Below are positions 31,651 to 40,880 of a DNA stretch of 64,000 nucleotides, one piece after another. Both the position numbers and the translations under genes were made by a program. The stretch is taken from NCBI GenBank assembly GCA_000507305.1, contig DF239309.1:70872-134871 (forward strand), in the 5' to 3' direction. The notes under the pieces are model-generated. The model searched no databases. It was given only the letters and a program-made list of their open reading frames with translations, and was not told the origin of the DNA. This stretch comes from Breviolum minutum Mf 1.05b.01 (taxonomy: Eukaryota > Sar > Dinophyceae > Suessiales > Symbiodiniaceae). Every line of letters begins with the position of its first letter. Positions within the stretch are counted from its first letter, which is position 1.

Positions 31651-33289
31651 CTCTTCAGCTCAACCACCTCGGGGCAACCCTCCGACTCCTGAGTTCCCTG
31701 GCTTTTGGCAAAGGTCTGAAGCTTGCCATCCTGAGTCTTGGGGGGGATGCTTCCCTCCCCGGTAGACCCGGTAGACATAAATCTCAACCCAACTGAAACT
31801 GGACCCCGAAAGCTTCTAAATATTACTAACAAGTCCCAACCCAAAAAGTAAAGGGCCTTCATTTAGCCCAAAAATCCAACCCATAAGTTTCGATGTGACC
31901 CACATCTTTTTTATGTGTGATTTTTTTTTTCAAACGGCTTTCCGAAGTTCGAAACAACACCCCAATTTTTAGGATGTCGAGGTTCAAGGTTTGCCGTGTG
32001 TGCAGCCGGACTAAATTCCGCCACGACGATGTTCAACACCTCCTTTCCGATGGGCTTCATAACTTCAAGTCGGAATGGGGCATCTCGTGGGCTTGAAATG
32101 GATGGATTCGGTTGGACATTTGTATTTGTCTGCCACCCGTGTTTTTGTTGTTGGTTTTTTTAGCTTGTGGTGTTTTCAAATTTAACTTCAACAATCTTGA
32201 AAACTGATACCTGATGTTGGTTTCTGTTCCCTGTGAAGTTGCGACGGTGCCCAATGGGTCTGCCATCATTCAATAGATTATCAAAAATCTCAGCTTCTAC
32301 CCCGCACAATTTGCATACACAATGTACATGCATACTACCAGTATGTATACATATGTATTATATATATATATATATATATACTAGTTGGTGGTTTCAACTC
32401 ATCTGAAAAATATTAGTCAAAATGGATCATTCCCCCAATTTTTGGGGTGAAAAGAAAACATATTTGAAACCACCAACCAGTATGTATCTAGACATCCCTG
32501 TATTCAAATGAAGCTCCCAAAATCCCATTGCAACTTTTTAGGCTCCTTTCAAGCCTCCTTTCAAGTCCAAAATCACCTCCCCGTTTTGAAAAAAAACCGC
32601 CACTTCCCCCAACCTGTGGCAGTTGCAACAAGAATTGTCGCGACTGGTCACTTAATCCCCAACGACTGCAGAAGCTACTCACAGGATCCAGCTGCATCGT
32701 TGGCGCCATAGCCATGCTAGCCATGCCCATAGGCACCTGGCCCTTTCGCAGAGTCCGTGGCGGGTGAAACACAAGAAAACAACGAGGGAAACGGTGTTTT
32801 TTGTCAAAAACACAAATTATTGAAGTGGTTGTGGTGTTTGTTTGGGATATAGAAATACTTATATACATTCTGTTGCTTTTCCTTGAAGAAAAAAAAAAGG
32901 AGATTCTGATTCTACAACACTTTCGGGGTGAAAAGGATTACTCAGATTTTTGGATGGAAAAAAAGAAAAACTTTCAGGTCTGCAACTAACACATCCCCTG
33001 AAATTTTGCACCTCTCTTCAATCTCTTCCCCCCCCCACTTCCTCCGTGAACCACGGCCGCACCTGTGGCATCTGAGCCATAAAGAAAGTATTTTGCATAT
33101 TTAGAGGATCCATTCCAACAGTTCCAACAGTTCCAACAGTTCCCATCATCGGTTGCATCATTGGCATTCCCATTTGCATCATTGGTTGCATCATAGGCTG
33201 CATCAGTCCCATCTGCGGTGCCACCAAACCCATTTGCGGCTGCTGTACCGCTGTGGCCGGAAGGCTCGTGACCCCTGAGCCCATTCGAT
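31651..33289 (-). CDS. Spliced host gene, upstream exons with a third module copy
   Basis: Four minus-strand exons join in phase. The first is 33289 or ATG 33284 to 33063; it is Met/Gln/Pro/Gly-rich (PMMQPMMQMGMPMMQPMM, GTVGTVGTVG). The next is 32736-32614, 123 nt, ending DPVSSFCSRWGLSDQ then FLLQLPQ. The third, 32042-31986, 57 nt, reads EVLNIVVAEFSPAAHTANL. The last, 31730-31651, 80 nt, contains DGKLQTFAKSQGTQESEG. The exon at 32042 seems to end at a GA donor (CTT|GAACC), since that gives the same nine-residue T-to-F spacing as the other modules. The module matches those at 17.7-21.6 kb on the same strand; the Met/Gln-rich leader recalls RNA-binding proteins, but I do not name a function. 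Element 1 and two MITEs lie between the two exon groups. Confidence 0.65.
32360..32380. repeat. (TA)n tract
   Basis: Alternating TA next to the M2 MITE copy at 32381. Confidence 0.9.
32381..32480. mobile_element. Hairpin MITE, family M2, copy 4
   Basis: Ends ctagttggtggtttcaac and ttgaaaccaccaaccag are near-perfect reverse complements; interior atggatcattccccc. It lies in the intron between the host exons 32614 and 32042. Confidence 0.88.
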
Positions 33290-33311
33290 CTGCAACTGAC
33301 CTGGAGAGTTG

Positions 33312-33420
33312 CTTGATGGTTCAGAAATCCGGCGTTCACCAGTCGATATGGAAAATCTACCACTAAAAAAAACGGGTTTTATCTAGCTCGGGTGCAACAG
33401 GATTTCTTCCATTCAACAGT
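33312..33420. mobile_element. MITE, family M3, degraded copy
   Basis: It begins gatggttcagaaatccgg and ends with ggatttcttccattcaacag, a diverged version of the 22-bp TIR at 21878-21988. It lies between the first host exon of the upstream group and element 2. Confidence 0.6.
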
Positions 33421-33464
33421 ATGTGGCACATGATCGTGCATATGTAGACATATCATATATATAT

Positions 33465-33556
33465 AAGTACTCAAGCGCTTCTTTTTCTCAACCATTCATC
33501 CACTTTCCAAGTTTCACAGGCCAAATCCATTGAAATGGCTGTAGATGTTGGACCCA
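33465..33556. repeat. Element 2 terminal segment, outer 92-bp copy
   Basis: Identical to 33646-33737, offset 181 bp (aagtactcaagcgcttcttt ... gttggaccca). Confidence 0.95.
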
Positions 33557-33603
33557 ACATCAAAAAGCTGCTCCCAAATTTATGGGTGTGGACCATGGGC
33601 GAG

Positions 33604-33646
33604 TAGATCTCGAGGAGAAAATGCCAACCATTCGTACTTAATGTCA
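33604..33646. repeat. Element 2 43-bp segment, internal copy
   Basis: An exact match to 41148-41190 at the other end of the element (tagatctcgaggagaaaatg ... cttaatgtca). It abuts the inner 92-bp copy. Confidence 0.95.
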
Positions 33647-33737
33647 AGTACTCAAGCGCTTCTTTTTCTCAACCATTCATCCACTTTCCAAGTTTCACAG
33701 GCCAAATCCATTGAAATGGCTGTAGATGTTGGACCCA
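33646..33737. repeat. Element 2 terminal segment, inner 92-bp copy
   Basis: This is the copy attached to the coding body; identity with 33465-33556 stops at 33737, 26 bp before the stop codon of the pol ORF. Confidence 0.95.
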
Positions 33738-33762
33738 GTTTTTTCACCCGTCATTTTCGACC

Positions 33763-36700
33763 TTATTTGGATATGAGCAGCTTGTACCATACCGATTCAG
33801 GGATGTTTGCAGAATGAAAGTTTTTGACCTCTTTCAAAATTGCAGGAAAAGAAGCAGCTAAATGAAGGATCGTGTCTCTTTTGCTGTCTTCCAAGTTGGC
33901 CAAGTATTGATAGGCCCCAACTTCCTGAATGTAGATTGACATCACTTTGTAATTCATCCAGCGTCCCCTCCTCTGCACCAATTCACCTGATTCAAACTGC
34001 TGAAGTAGCCACGTTGCTCCACCCGGCCTCAAAGACCCTGGGTCTAAAGCTCGTTCACCAGCCATTGAGACTGTAGGTAACCCGGCTGCAACCAACAGCT
34101 GTCTGAATCTGTTTCGTAAGGTTTGTGAGCTATACGGCCACAATTTCTGATGTCTTTGCAGGCCACGAAAAGCCATGGAAACAATCTCCAGTAAATCACC
34201 AATGTCCAACTTAGCAGACTGATGGCGAGCAGCTGAAAATCTCGTTTTGGGCTCGCGAAGAATAACCAGGCAGAAAAGGTTTGTATAGTGCGTGTCCTCA
34301 GGCAGCAGCAAGTCAGATCGCAATGCACCGCAAAACTCACCAACCCTCAACAGAGCCCCCCAGGAAAGCGCCATCATTCCGGCCATTCTCGTCCAGCCCC
34401 AAGACAAAGAAATACTCAACATTGCTAAAAGAACTTGCCATGGCATAGCACGATGGTGAGAAGGCGGCTCTTGTCGGAGCCATCCATATGCAAAATCCCA
34501 CGCCCCCTGAAGTTGCCTTCGTATTGCAGGCTTCCGTTGTGAAATTGCATTTATCGTCTCAGCATAGTGCAAGTATGGCCAACCAGCTTTGTAAATCATG
34601 CGGCCATACTTTGTCAGAATCGTATTGATCTCGTCAATATGCCAGTAATACGTTTCTAAAAGCGTCTCCAAATCAATGCCTTCTGATACACACCAATTCA
34701 AGAAATTACCGAAATACTGACGTCTATGAGCAGCAGTCACTTCAAGCACCGGCCTGCCTTCTTGGATCTGTGGCCTCGCTCCCCTGCTAGCAGCTCGTTC
34801 AGTGTCTCCAGAATTCCGTGGCAGAATCGGCATCCCATGGCATCGCCCCGGGGCTAAGAGAAGCACAAAGCACAGCACCCACGGGAAGCGCACAGCAGCA
34901 CAGCAACGCAGACGGGAAAAGGAAATCCAAAGGGGAACACAAAAGAAAAGGGTGCACCCAGCCAGACACAGAACCCACCAGACGAAAACCAAGTCCAGCG
35001 AAATCCAATTGGCGAAATCCATCGGCCCCTCCCCTGGAAAACCTTTTGTCGAGTCAAATTCCATGGAACCATCATATTCATAGCTTACACAACCTCCAGT
35101 TGGGGGAGCAATTGAACTTCTATAGATTGACCTATCACTAAGCCACAAGACACATGGTCCTAAAAGCCCAACCACCAAACGACACCAATTCGAGGCGAAG
35201 CGTTTCACGCCCCCAAAAGACATGGCCTTCCATGCATCATTTCTATCCCAACTATCAATAGACAACCCTACGACTGGGCTTCTGATCTCTTTCTGTCTTG
35301 TCGGATCATCTGCTGGATTGAGTCTTGTAGGGCTGAAGACAAGTATGGGGTAAATTCCCCCCCCCACTGCTAAAGCACCTAGTTTCTTCAGTAACACTGC
35401 AAGGGCCTTCGATGACGATCTGCCTTTGTTGACAGAGCATTTGACAACATTAGAATCAACGAAAATGATGACCCTACACTTGATCCCTGCCTCAGCAATC
35501 TTGGAAACTAATTTAACGACAACAGCAAGCTCGAGGATGTTGATATGATGCGGCTTCTTAAATTCCCAAGAGGAACAAACCCTCCAAGAAGAGGACAGCA
35601 GCACGTCGTTCAAGAACAGGTTTTCCAGACCTTTCACATTTATGTCACTCTCACTAACTTCCTTCTTCCTACGCACGATGCCATCACGAATGACCAAGGC
35701 GAGTGCTTCTGCAAGAAGGGGGGTGTAACTGGCTGAAGCCTTGGTATAGGCTCCTTGGACAAGTACGTGCTCGTGCCCACCAGGACACCTGTAGTTGATA
35801 TGGGACATGTTAGCATGGGTCCCAAGGAAAGCAAAACTCTTCTTGTGTATGGACCTGAAGGCACAAGAGTCTGTTCTTATCATCTTAACCTGCTTGTGAC
35901 GAAGGAGGCGTTTCCAGGACGGCAGCCTCTTCAGTTTCGAACTCCATGGCGTCTCAAAAAGCGAAGTCACAGAATTTTGCAATGAAACATACGAGATTTG
36001 ACAGGACCTTTGGGCCAGTATGTTCCCTGTCTTCGTCTGCTCATGGTTCGGGTCATAGCCGAAGACGAACTCAGCATCCCTTAAAGCCGGACGACGCATC
36101 ACAGAAAATGTGGTGCACGGCGGCTCACATGCTACCGACAGTAGGTGGCCTGAAGAAATCATGTAAGTTATCCAAGAGATTATATGAAGAAACCGACCAT
36201 CTAGCTCAGTGCTATAGGAAAGATCGATAGGAGGGCCTACGATGAACCCAAGGGCCGCCACAGCATCGCTCACGGAGGCTGCCCCTGCAAATACTTCGAG
36301 GAACTCATATCTAAATGCAAGAGGCCTGGCAGGTCCTCCCTTGTCAAGCCTATTCTCTCTTTCCTCACCAGTCTCTTCCAAAAGCTCAAAGGACTTCAGC
36401 AACGCCTCATGTGGATTCAGGATCCTTGCATAAGCTCCTTTGCTCTTACAGCCCCTGACAATCATCCATGACAACTCTGCAGGCAGGGTAGTGGACACGA
36501 TGGCACCATGTGATGAAGATGCATCTGTTGCAAAGGTTTCCTTACACACATCTGCACTCAAGTCGACTATTGCAAGTACCGAAAGGACGGCAACCAAAAC
36601 CAACTCCTGACATACCTCTCTGGGTAAGGCAACAAGCTTCGGGTTATTGGCGTCCAAATTGCTGGCATCGACAAGGGTGTATGATTTATTCAGCAGGGAA

Positions 36701-37416
36701 AGGAGTTGCCGCCTGAATCCTAGAATGGAGGTCCACCCCCCCAACAAGCAAATAAGCCAGACGTCAGTGGTATAACGCAATTGACACATTGCAAGGGTGA
36801 TGGATGACAGGCCCAACCTTTTTTCAATCGGCGAACCTAGAGTGGCTACTCCATGCTTCGCGGCTTGATCTGACGAGTTCAAGAAACCTCCTATAACTTT
36901 TGCAGCATTGGCATCTCTAACATCTTTTTGGGGAGACCCTGCAAGTCCGGCCTTCTGGTAAGCCGCCATAGCTCTGTCAAGCTTTTGGGTAGCAGAAAGA
37001 CCAAACGAAAAAGAGTTCTCGGTGCCATCAAGAGGTCTATCACTATGTCTGGGGACTATTCCTATGGAAAAGTAATCGTCTATTACAAGACCCTCTAGGG
37101 CCCCCTTCCCACGAAATGCACGGTTGCTTTCCAAACGAAAATGGTCTGTCAATAGGCCTTCCCGTTGAAGCAGGCCCACATGTGCGTCTGTTGCAATTTC
37201 TACTCCTGAATGATCGCCCTGAAATATTGAACGAAACGATATCAAGTAAGAGTCTGCCTCTATTTCTCCCAACTGCTGACGGGAGGAGAAACGTAGGCCA
37301 TCACCTTGCTTCAATCTATCGCAATTTTTTCGGGACCTAGCAAGAGCATGGGCGGCAAGTGCATTCGTCGAAATGACCTCCTCCTTTCTCAGTGGGGGAA
37401 AGACGGTGTTGGCCAA
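33763..37416 (-). CDS. Element 2 Pol: RT, RNase H split by a methyltransferase-like domain, hydrophobic hairpin, tyrosine recombinase
   Basis: 1217 codons open from a TTG; the frame is open further upstream to about 37.49 kb and there includes RT motif A (ITDRSDFYHQF). In order: RT motif-B-like GDHSGVEIATDAH (68-80) and motif C LVIDDYFSI (Asp113/114); RNase H first Asp298 (ATDASSSHGA); methyltransferase-like motif I FLEVFAG (372-378) and PPCTTFS with Cys434; then RNase H resumes with INILEL (Glu629), IIFVDSNVVKCSV (Asp654) and NPADDPTR (703-704). Two hydrophobic segments follow at ~811-832 and 842-860, the second like a signal peptide. The recombinase has ALLRVGEF (Arg1024), SLRPGGATWLL (Arg1130, with Ser where His is usual), GRW (Trp1153) and Tyr1162. 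The DNA copy would be made in cytoplasm or particle and inserted by the recombinase. A methyltransferase-like insert inside RNase H is unusual. Confidence 0.85.
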   Translation of the reverse strand: MANTVFPPLRKEEVISTNALAAHALARSRKNCDRLKQGDGLRFSSRQQLGEIEADSYLISFRSIFQGDHSGVEIATDAHVGLLQREGLLTDHFRLESNRAFRGKGALEGLVIDDYFSIGIVPRHSDRPLDGTENSFSFGLSATQKLDRAMAAYQKAGLAGSPQKDVRDANAAKVIGGFLNSSDQAAKHGVATLGSPIEKRLGLSSITLAMCQLRYTTDVWLICLLGGWTSILGFRRQLLSLLNKSYTLVDASNLDANNPKLVALPREVCQELVLVAVLSVLAIVDLSADVCKETFATDASSSHGAIVSTTLPAELSWMIVRGCKSKGAYARILNPHEALLKSFELLEETGEERENRLDKGGPARPLAFRYEFLEVFAGAASVSDAVAALGFIVGPPIDLSYSTELDGRFLHIISWITYMISSGHLLSVACEPPCTTFSVMRRPALRDAEFVFGYDPNHEQTKTGNILAQRSCQISYVSLQNSVTSLFETPWSSKLKRLPSWKRLLRHKQVKMIRTDSCAFRSIHKKSFAFLGTHANMSHINYRCPGGHEHVLVQGAYTKASASYTPLLAEALALVIRDGIVRRKKEVSESDINVKGLENLFLNDVLLSSSWRVCSSWEFKKPHHINILELAVVVKLVSKIAEAGIKCRVIIFVDSNVVKCSVNKGRSSSKALAVLLKKLGALAVGGGIYPILVFSPTRLNPADDPTRQKEIRSPVVGLSIDSWDRNDAWKAMSFGGVKRFASNWCRLVVGLLGPCVLWLSDRSIYRSSIAPPTGGCVSYEYDGSMEFDSTKGFPGEGPMDFANWISLDLVFVWWVLCLAGCTLFFCVPLWISFSRLRCCAAVRFPWVLCFVLLLAPGRCHGMPILPRNSGDTERAASRGARPQIQEGRPVLEVTAAHRRQYFGNFLNWCVSEGIDLETLLETYYWHIDEINTILTKYGRMIYKAGWPYLHYAETINAISQRKPAIRRQLQGAWDFAYGWLRQEPPSHHRAMPWQVLLAMLSISLSWGWTRMAGMMALSWGALLRVGEFCGALRSDLLLPEDTHYTNLFCLVILREPKTRFSAARHQSAKLDIGDLLEIVSMAFRGLQRHQKLWPYSSQTLRNRFRQLLVAAGLPTVSMAGERALDPGSLRPGGATWLLQQFESGELVQRRGRWMNYKVMSIYIQEVGAYQYLANLEDSKRDTILHLAASFPAILKEVKNFHSANIPESVWYKLLISK

Positions 37417-38607
37417 TGCTCTATTCTCTGAAACATGGAATTGATGGTAGAAATCGGATCTGTCAGTGATATTATTGAGAGTCTGTATGAAGGAACTGGG
37501 ACGAACAAATCAACGAAATCCGTGGCGGCCGGCAACTGCAAACTCGGACCCAATACCCGGGCCTCCACCGCGTTGCGACCTCTACGGTCACCAATTTGCC
37601 GATCACACAAAACATTTTTGTAATTGTTAAATACACGAACAGCTTCGAAAGGAGCATGTGTCACTAAATCAACACGATGCAAGAATAAGAGACCTCTCGA
37701 GTCCCACAATCGGGCCAGCTTACCGACTTCAGCAGGATCATCAGCAAACTGCGGGTACTCATCTTTTTTGGGAACCCGATCAAGCAGCAGGGCATCTGGA
37801 TACCTATAGGCAACAGCTAACTCATCTGAAAGAAAGGTTGTAGCATCCCATGAACCAGTTCCAGTGATTTTCCAATCTGCTGCTATCAAGACTACGATAT
37901 GGCTCTAACTCAGGTGCATCGACAGAAGTGTGAATATCTGCTCCTTGGAAGACTTTCGAGTATGGTCCAGCCCCTACACCTAAACGAGTTACACCATCTG
38001 AAAGTTCCGACAAACGTGCAATTAATTGAGGAAATTTTCCGACCACACGACAACGAGGGTATCTCAATGCCAGGGCCGTCGGCCAACAAAATGCTTTTGA
38101 TCCTAGACACCACTGCCAACTGTCTATGATTGAGCATTCTCCCCAGATGATGATTATCAGTGTCCCTACCGTCACTCCACCAAAAATTCAAAGCAAGCAC
38201 AACAACATTCATGGCTCGGAGGAACTGGATCTTGTGTCTCTTAGTGGCGGAACAACCTGGGGGCATCCTACGAAAGGCCAAGGGAAAAGGCACAGGCATA
38301 GGGTATATGGCCGATGTCGACTTCACTTCAGTACGAGGCGAACGAATGGCTTTCACAACATAGGCAGCAAAAAATGTGCGGGAGCGAAGAACTGAGGTCA
38401 AGAGCTCCTCACACCAGGATGAAAACGAAACTATACGAATGCTATCTCTCTTGAACTTGACATTGGCATCCAAGGGAGAAGAGGCACCTTCTTTAAATTC
38501 CACACCTGTAGATGAGGGAACATCTCCACCACATTGAAGACCATCCACAGACGACATGCAAGTTGAGGCATCCTGCCTCCTGTGCGGGCGACATGATAGG
38601 CCAGGCT
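37389..38607 (-). pseudogene. Element 2 N-terminal Pol region, frame-broken
   Basis: Three overlapping frames carry successive parts of one protein. 38607 to ~38050 contains SFSSWCEELLTSVLRSRTFF and VVVLALNFWWSDG. ~38050 to ~37905 contains LIARLSELSDGVTRLGVGAG and ELEPYRSLDSSRL. ~37889 to ~37490 contains WKITGTGSWDATTFLSDELA, DRQIGDRRGRNAVEARVLGP and ATDFVDLFVP, the fingers of the reverse transcriptase. Each change is compatible with a single-base indel. After the last one the frame passes into the intact 1217-codon ORF. The Gag-like ORF upstream ends at 38608, so pol probably began here by re-initiation or frameshift. Either the copy has decayed or the assembly has local indel errors. Confidence 0.7.
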
Positions 38608-40308
38608 TCACTGGCCTCCTCCTCCATCTTTTGGTTTCTTCGGAAACCGGGCCTTCCTCTTTGGTGAGGGAGCATCCGCTTCCGTTGCATCCGGCTTCTC
38701 GGCCTTGGCCTTGCTGACTGATTCTTTCTTCTTTGTCGACAAGAGTTCCATTTCTTTGATATAGGCCAGGCATATTGCTGCCCATGGGGATGGCACCAAA
38801 GGTGCGAATGGTTTCCCGTGAGGTGTCACATTCGCCAGACGATCCTGAAACAGAGAAAGTGGTGGTTCTTCTATCAGCGTGAGAAGGAACGCCACCCCCC
38901 AGTTGCCATCTGCAGCTGCCTGTTCGAGAGCCACCACCAGCAACGACATGTACTCTCTTGCCCCTACATTGTCCTCGACAGCCATACAGTCCAACACATG
39001 TGCTGCGACCCACATTGTAAGGCCAAGGTCGCGTTGGCCCCTGTATCCTCCATGACGTTCGAGGTATGCAATCAACGACACATCCTTCAGATCTGCCTCT
39101 GTTTTTGGCAATGGCTTCCCTGGGCTCATACGCTTGTGAATCTGTTGCATGAGGGAAAGGTAAAACCCACCAGATCTGCTTGCCAATTCGGACTGCAACC
39201 TTTCTCGACGCTGGAGGCCTTTGGTGCCCCCCCCTCCTGATCCCGATGCTGACAACTCGCTGATGGGGTCGTTCTGGTTGGCCAAATGGGCCACTAAAGC
39301 CGTAATTGCCGAACTTTGCTGAACAAGAGCCGATGCAATGTCGTCGGCAGGAGATGCAACAGGTTCCTCGGTGTGGAAGTGATCTACCGGGGGAGCACTC
39401 GCCGAAGCCTTCTCTGGACCAGCGGCACGAACCTTGGGTGGAGGGCCTGACAACAAAGCAGCCTTCTTTGCTGGATGAATTCCACCAGGAGAAACTTGAG
39501 ATCCAACGCCAGGCAATGCGTCCGAAAGTCGGACTAGAGGCTGCTTTCCAGATACCGGTGCGGAGGCACCTTCTGCAAATCCAGGCGCATTCATGCTCTT
39601 CTCTATCTCGTCCTGGCGGGCTGCCAGGGCTTTCATCTGATCCCCAAGGAGAGACAAATGCTCCATCAAGGTCTGATTTGTGATCCTCTTTGGGGCAGCT
39701 GCTTTCTTTGCACTGGGAGAGACGAACACAGCTTTTGCTTTTGGTCCACTCAGGTCTTCTTGAGCTGAGTAAAAATGGACCCTAGACGATTCGGCCTGAG
39801 ACTGAACCCACTGCATACTTTCACGAAGGAGGACAGTAGGATCTGGCAAACTCTGTGGCCTATCTTGATAGAAGGGGGTTATCCAAGTATCCACATCTAC
39901 ATTAGGATCATATTCCCGGAGATAGTTCAAAATGTCATCCGAAAAATCCAAAACGACAACCCCATGGGAAATTCCAGTAACGACTGTGGAACCGTCCTGA
40001 CCCTCTTCAATCAAAGGGACCTCAAGCCTCTTCGCTGCACCAACTAACGTGTCACTATCCGGATCCTCATCCGGTGCAAAAGCCTGTGGGCCTACAGACA
40101 GATCAGGGAGAGCCACGAGAAGGCCACCATTACGACTGACAACCGGAACAGCGAAACACTCCGAAAAAGAATCTTCTGAAATTACCACCTCAGGAATTGC
40201 TAACACCAGGAGAGTAGGTTCTCCTGTGCTGCAATACTTCATGCTTGACTTGAAGTCCTCCATTGGTAAAGTGGAGGGACTTCGATACCTGCGCCGCTGC
40301 AAAAACAA
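38608..40308 (-). CDS. Element 2 Gag-like protein (large)
   Basis: 566 codons. The middle is Ala/Pro/Ser-rich with a short helical stretch (LLGDQMKALAARQDEIEKSM). The C-terminal ~200 residues are well folded in appearance: GGFYLSLMQQIHKRMSPGKP, LIAYLERHGGYRGQRDLGL, YMSLLVVALEQAAADGNWGV, PWAAICLAYIKEMELL. A Lys/Arg-rich tail (SPKRKARFPKKPKDGGGG) could bind nucleic acid. From memory this C-terminal pattern recurs in predicted proteins of dinoflagellates; I take it as the capsid-type domain of this family. The ORF overlaps the preceding one by 70 bp, so its first ~20 residues may be a shadow. Confidence 0.65.
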   Translation of the reverse strand: MFLQRRRYRSPSTLPMEDFKSSMKYCSTGEPTLLVLAIPEVVISEDSFSECFAVPVVSRNGGLLVALPDLSVGPQAFAPDEDPDSDTLVGAAKRLEVPLIEEGQDGSTVVTGISHGVVVLDFSDDILNYLREYDPNVDVDTWITPFYQDRPQSLPDPTVLLRESMQWVQSQAESSRVHFYSAQEDLSGPKAKAVFVSPSAKKAAAPKRITNQTLMEHLSLLGDQMKALAARQDEIEKSMNAPGFAEGASAPVSGKQPLVRLSDALPGVGSQVSPGGIHPAKKAALLSGPPPKVRAAGPEKASASAPPVDHFHTEEPVASPADDIASALVQQSSAITALVAHLANQNDPISELSASGSGGGGTKGLQRRERLQSELASRSGGFYLSLMQQIHKRMSPGKPLPKTEADLKDVSLIAYLERHGGYRGQRDLGLTMWVAAHVLDCMAVEDNVGAREYMSLLVVALEQAAADGNWGVAFLLTLIEEPPLSLFQDRLANVTPHGKPFAPLVPSPWAAICLAYIKEMELLSTKKKESVSKAKAEKPDATEADAPSPKRKARFPKKPKDGGGGQ

Positions 40309-40880
40309 TGGACCTCAGTCAGAGATGCAAACCCCTGAACGATGGATCCCAAAGTTGGATCCCTGCCACACAGCTTTTGGACCTCACTCTTCCTCGTGAC
40401 ACGAAGTGGAACCTTGACCTTCTTCGGGTCGATAATCCAAGAGCGCAAAATCACGAACTGACAATCAGGGAGACCGATGGAGTCAGCAGGGGAATAGTTA
40501 GTCGAAGTAGCCTGAGCAACCCAAGCCCAAAATCCAGCAACAAAAGCCCTTCGGACACGGAAGTCCGAGCCAGGATGGATGTTGGTAAGGCGATGGCGGC
40601 CAAGAGACAAAAGTGCAGGTGGCAATTCGGGAGGACCGACCTCCACGATTCGAGAATAAAGATTCTCGTCACGATACCCCTTTGGGAGGTCCTCAGACTC
40701 CTCAATCAAAATCCAATCAGAGTCACCCGACGATGAAGTGGCGGATGCAGGAGCAGCAGTAGACCCTGCTGATTGGGCAGTCAAAGCAGAGTTGTATGAC
40801 TCTAGAGCCAAGGAAAGCCTAGAGATAGCAGTAATCAGCTCCTGAACCTCGGTGGCGGAGACAGGAGGAGGATTGCTCAT
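40239..40880 (-). CDS. Element 2 Gag-like protein (small)
   Basis: 213 codons beginning with ATG that overlaps the stop of the membrane ORF (ATGA). The N-terminus is helical (TEVQELITAISRLSLALESY), then Ser/Ala-rich, then a compact part (LYSRIVEVGPPELPPALLSL, AFVAGFWAWVAQATST, FVILRSWIIDPKKVKVPL). The final ~25 residues overlap the next ORF. No named family. Its place between a leader ORF and the large Gag-like ORF suggests a structural role. Confidence 0.55.
   Translation of the reverse strand: MSNPPPVSATEVQELITAISRLSLALESYNSALTAQSAGSTAAPASATSSSGDSDWILIEESEDLPKGYRDENLYSRIVEVGPPELPPALLSLGRHRLTNIHPGSDFRVRRAFVAGFWAWVAQATSTNYSPADSIGLPDCQFVILRSWIIDPKKVKVPLRVTRKSEVQKLCGRDPTLGSIVQGFASLTEVHCFCSGAGIEVPPLYQWRTSSQA

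Noticed and set aside
33763..37416. Host DNA cytosine methyltransferase
   Set aside because: The methyltransferase-like motifs lie between RNase H motifs and are followed by a tyrosine recombinase in one ORF within split direct repeats, so it is part of a retroelement.
37910..39013. N-terminal third of the 367-codon minus-strand frame
   Set aside because: Upstream of about 38.6 kb it is a shadow of the Gag-like ORF; only the downstream part is protein-like.
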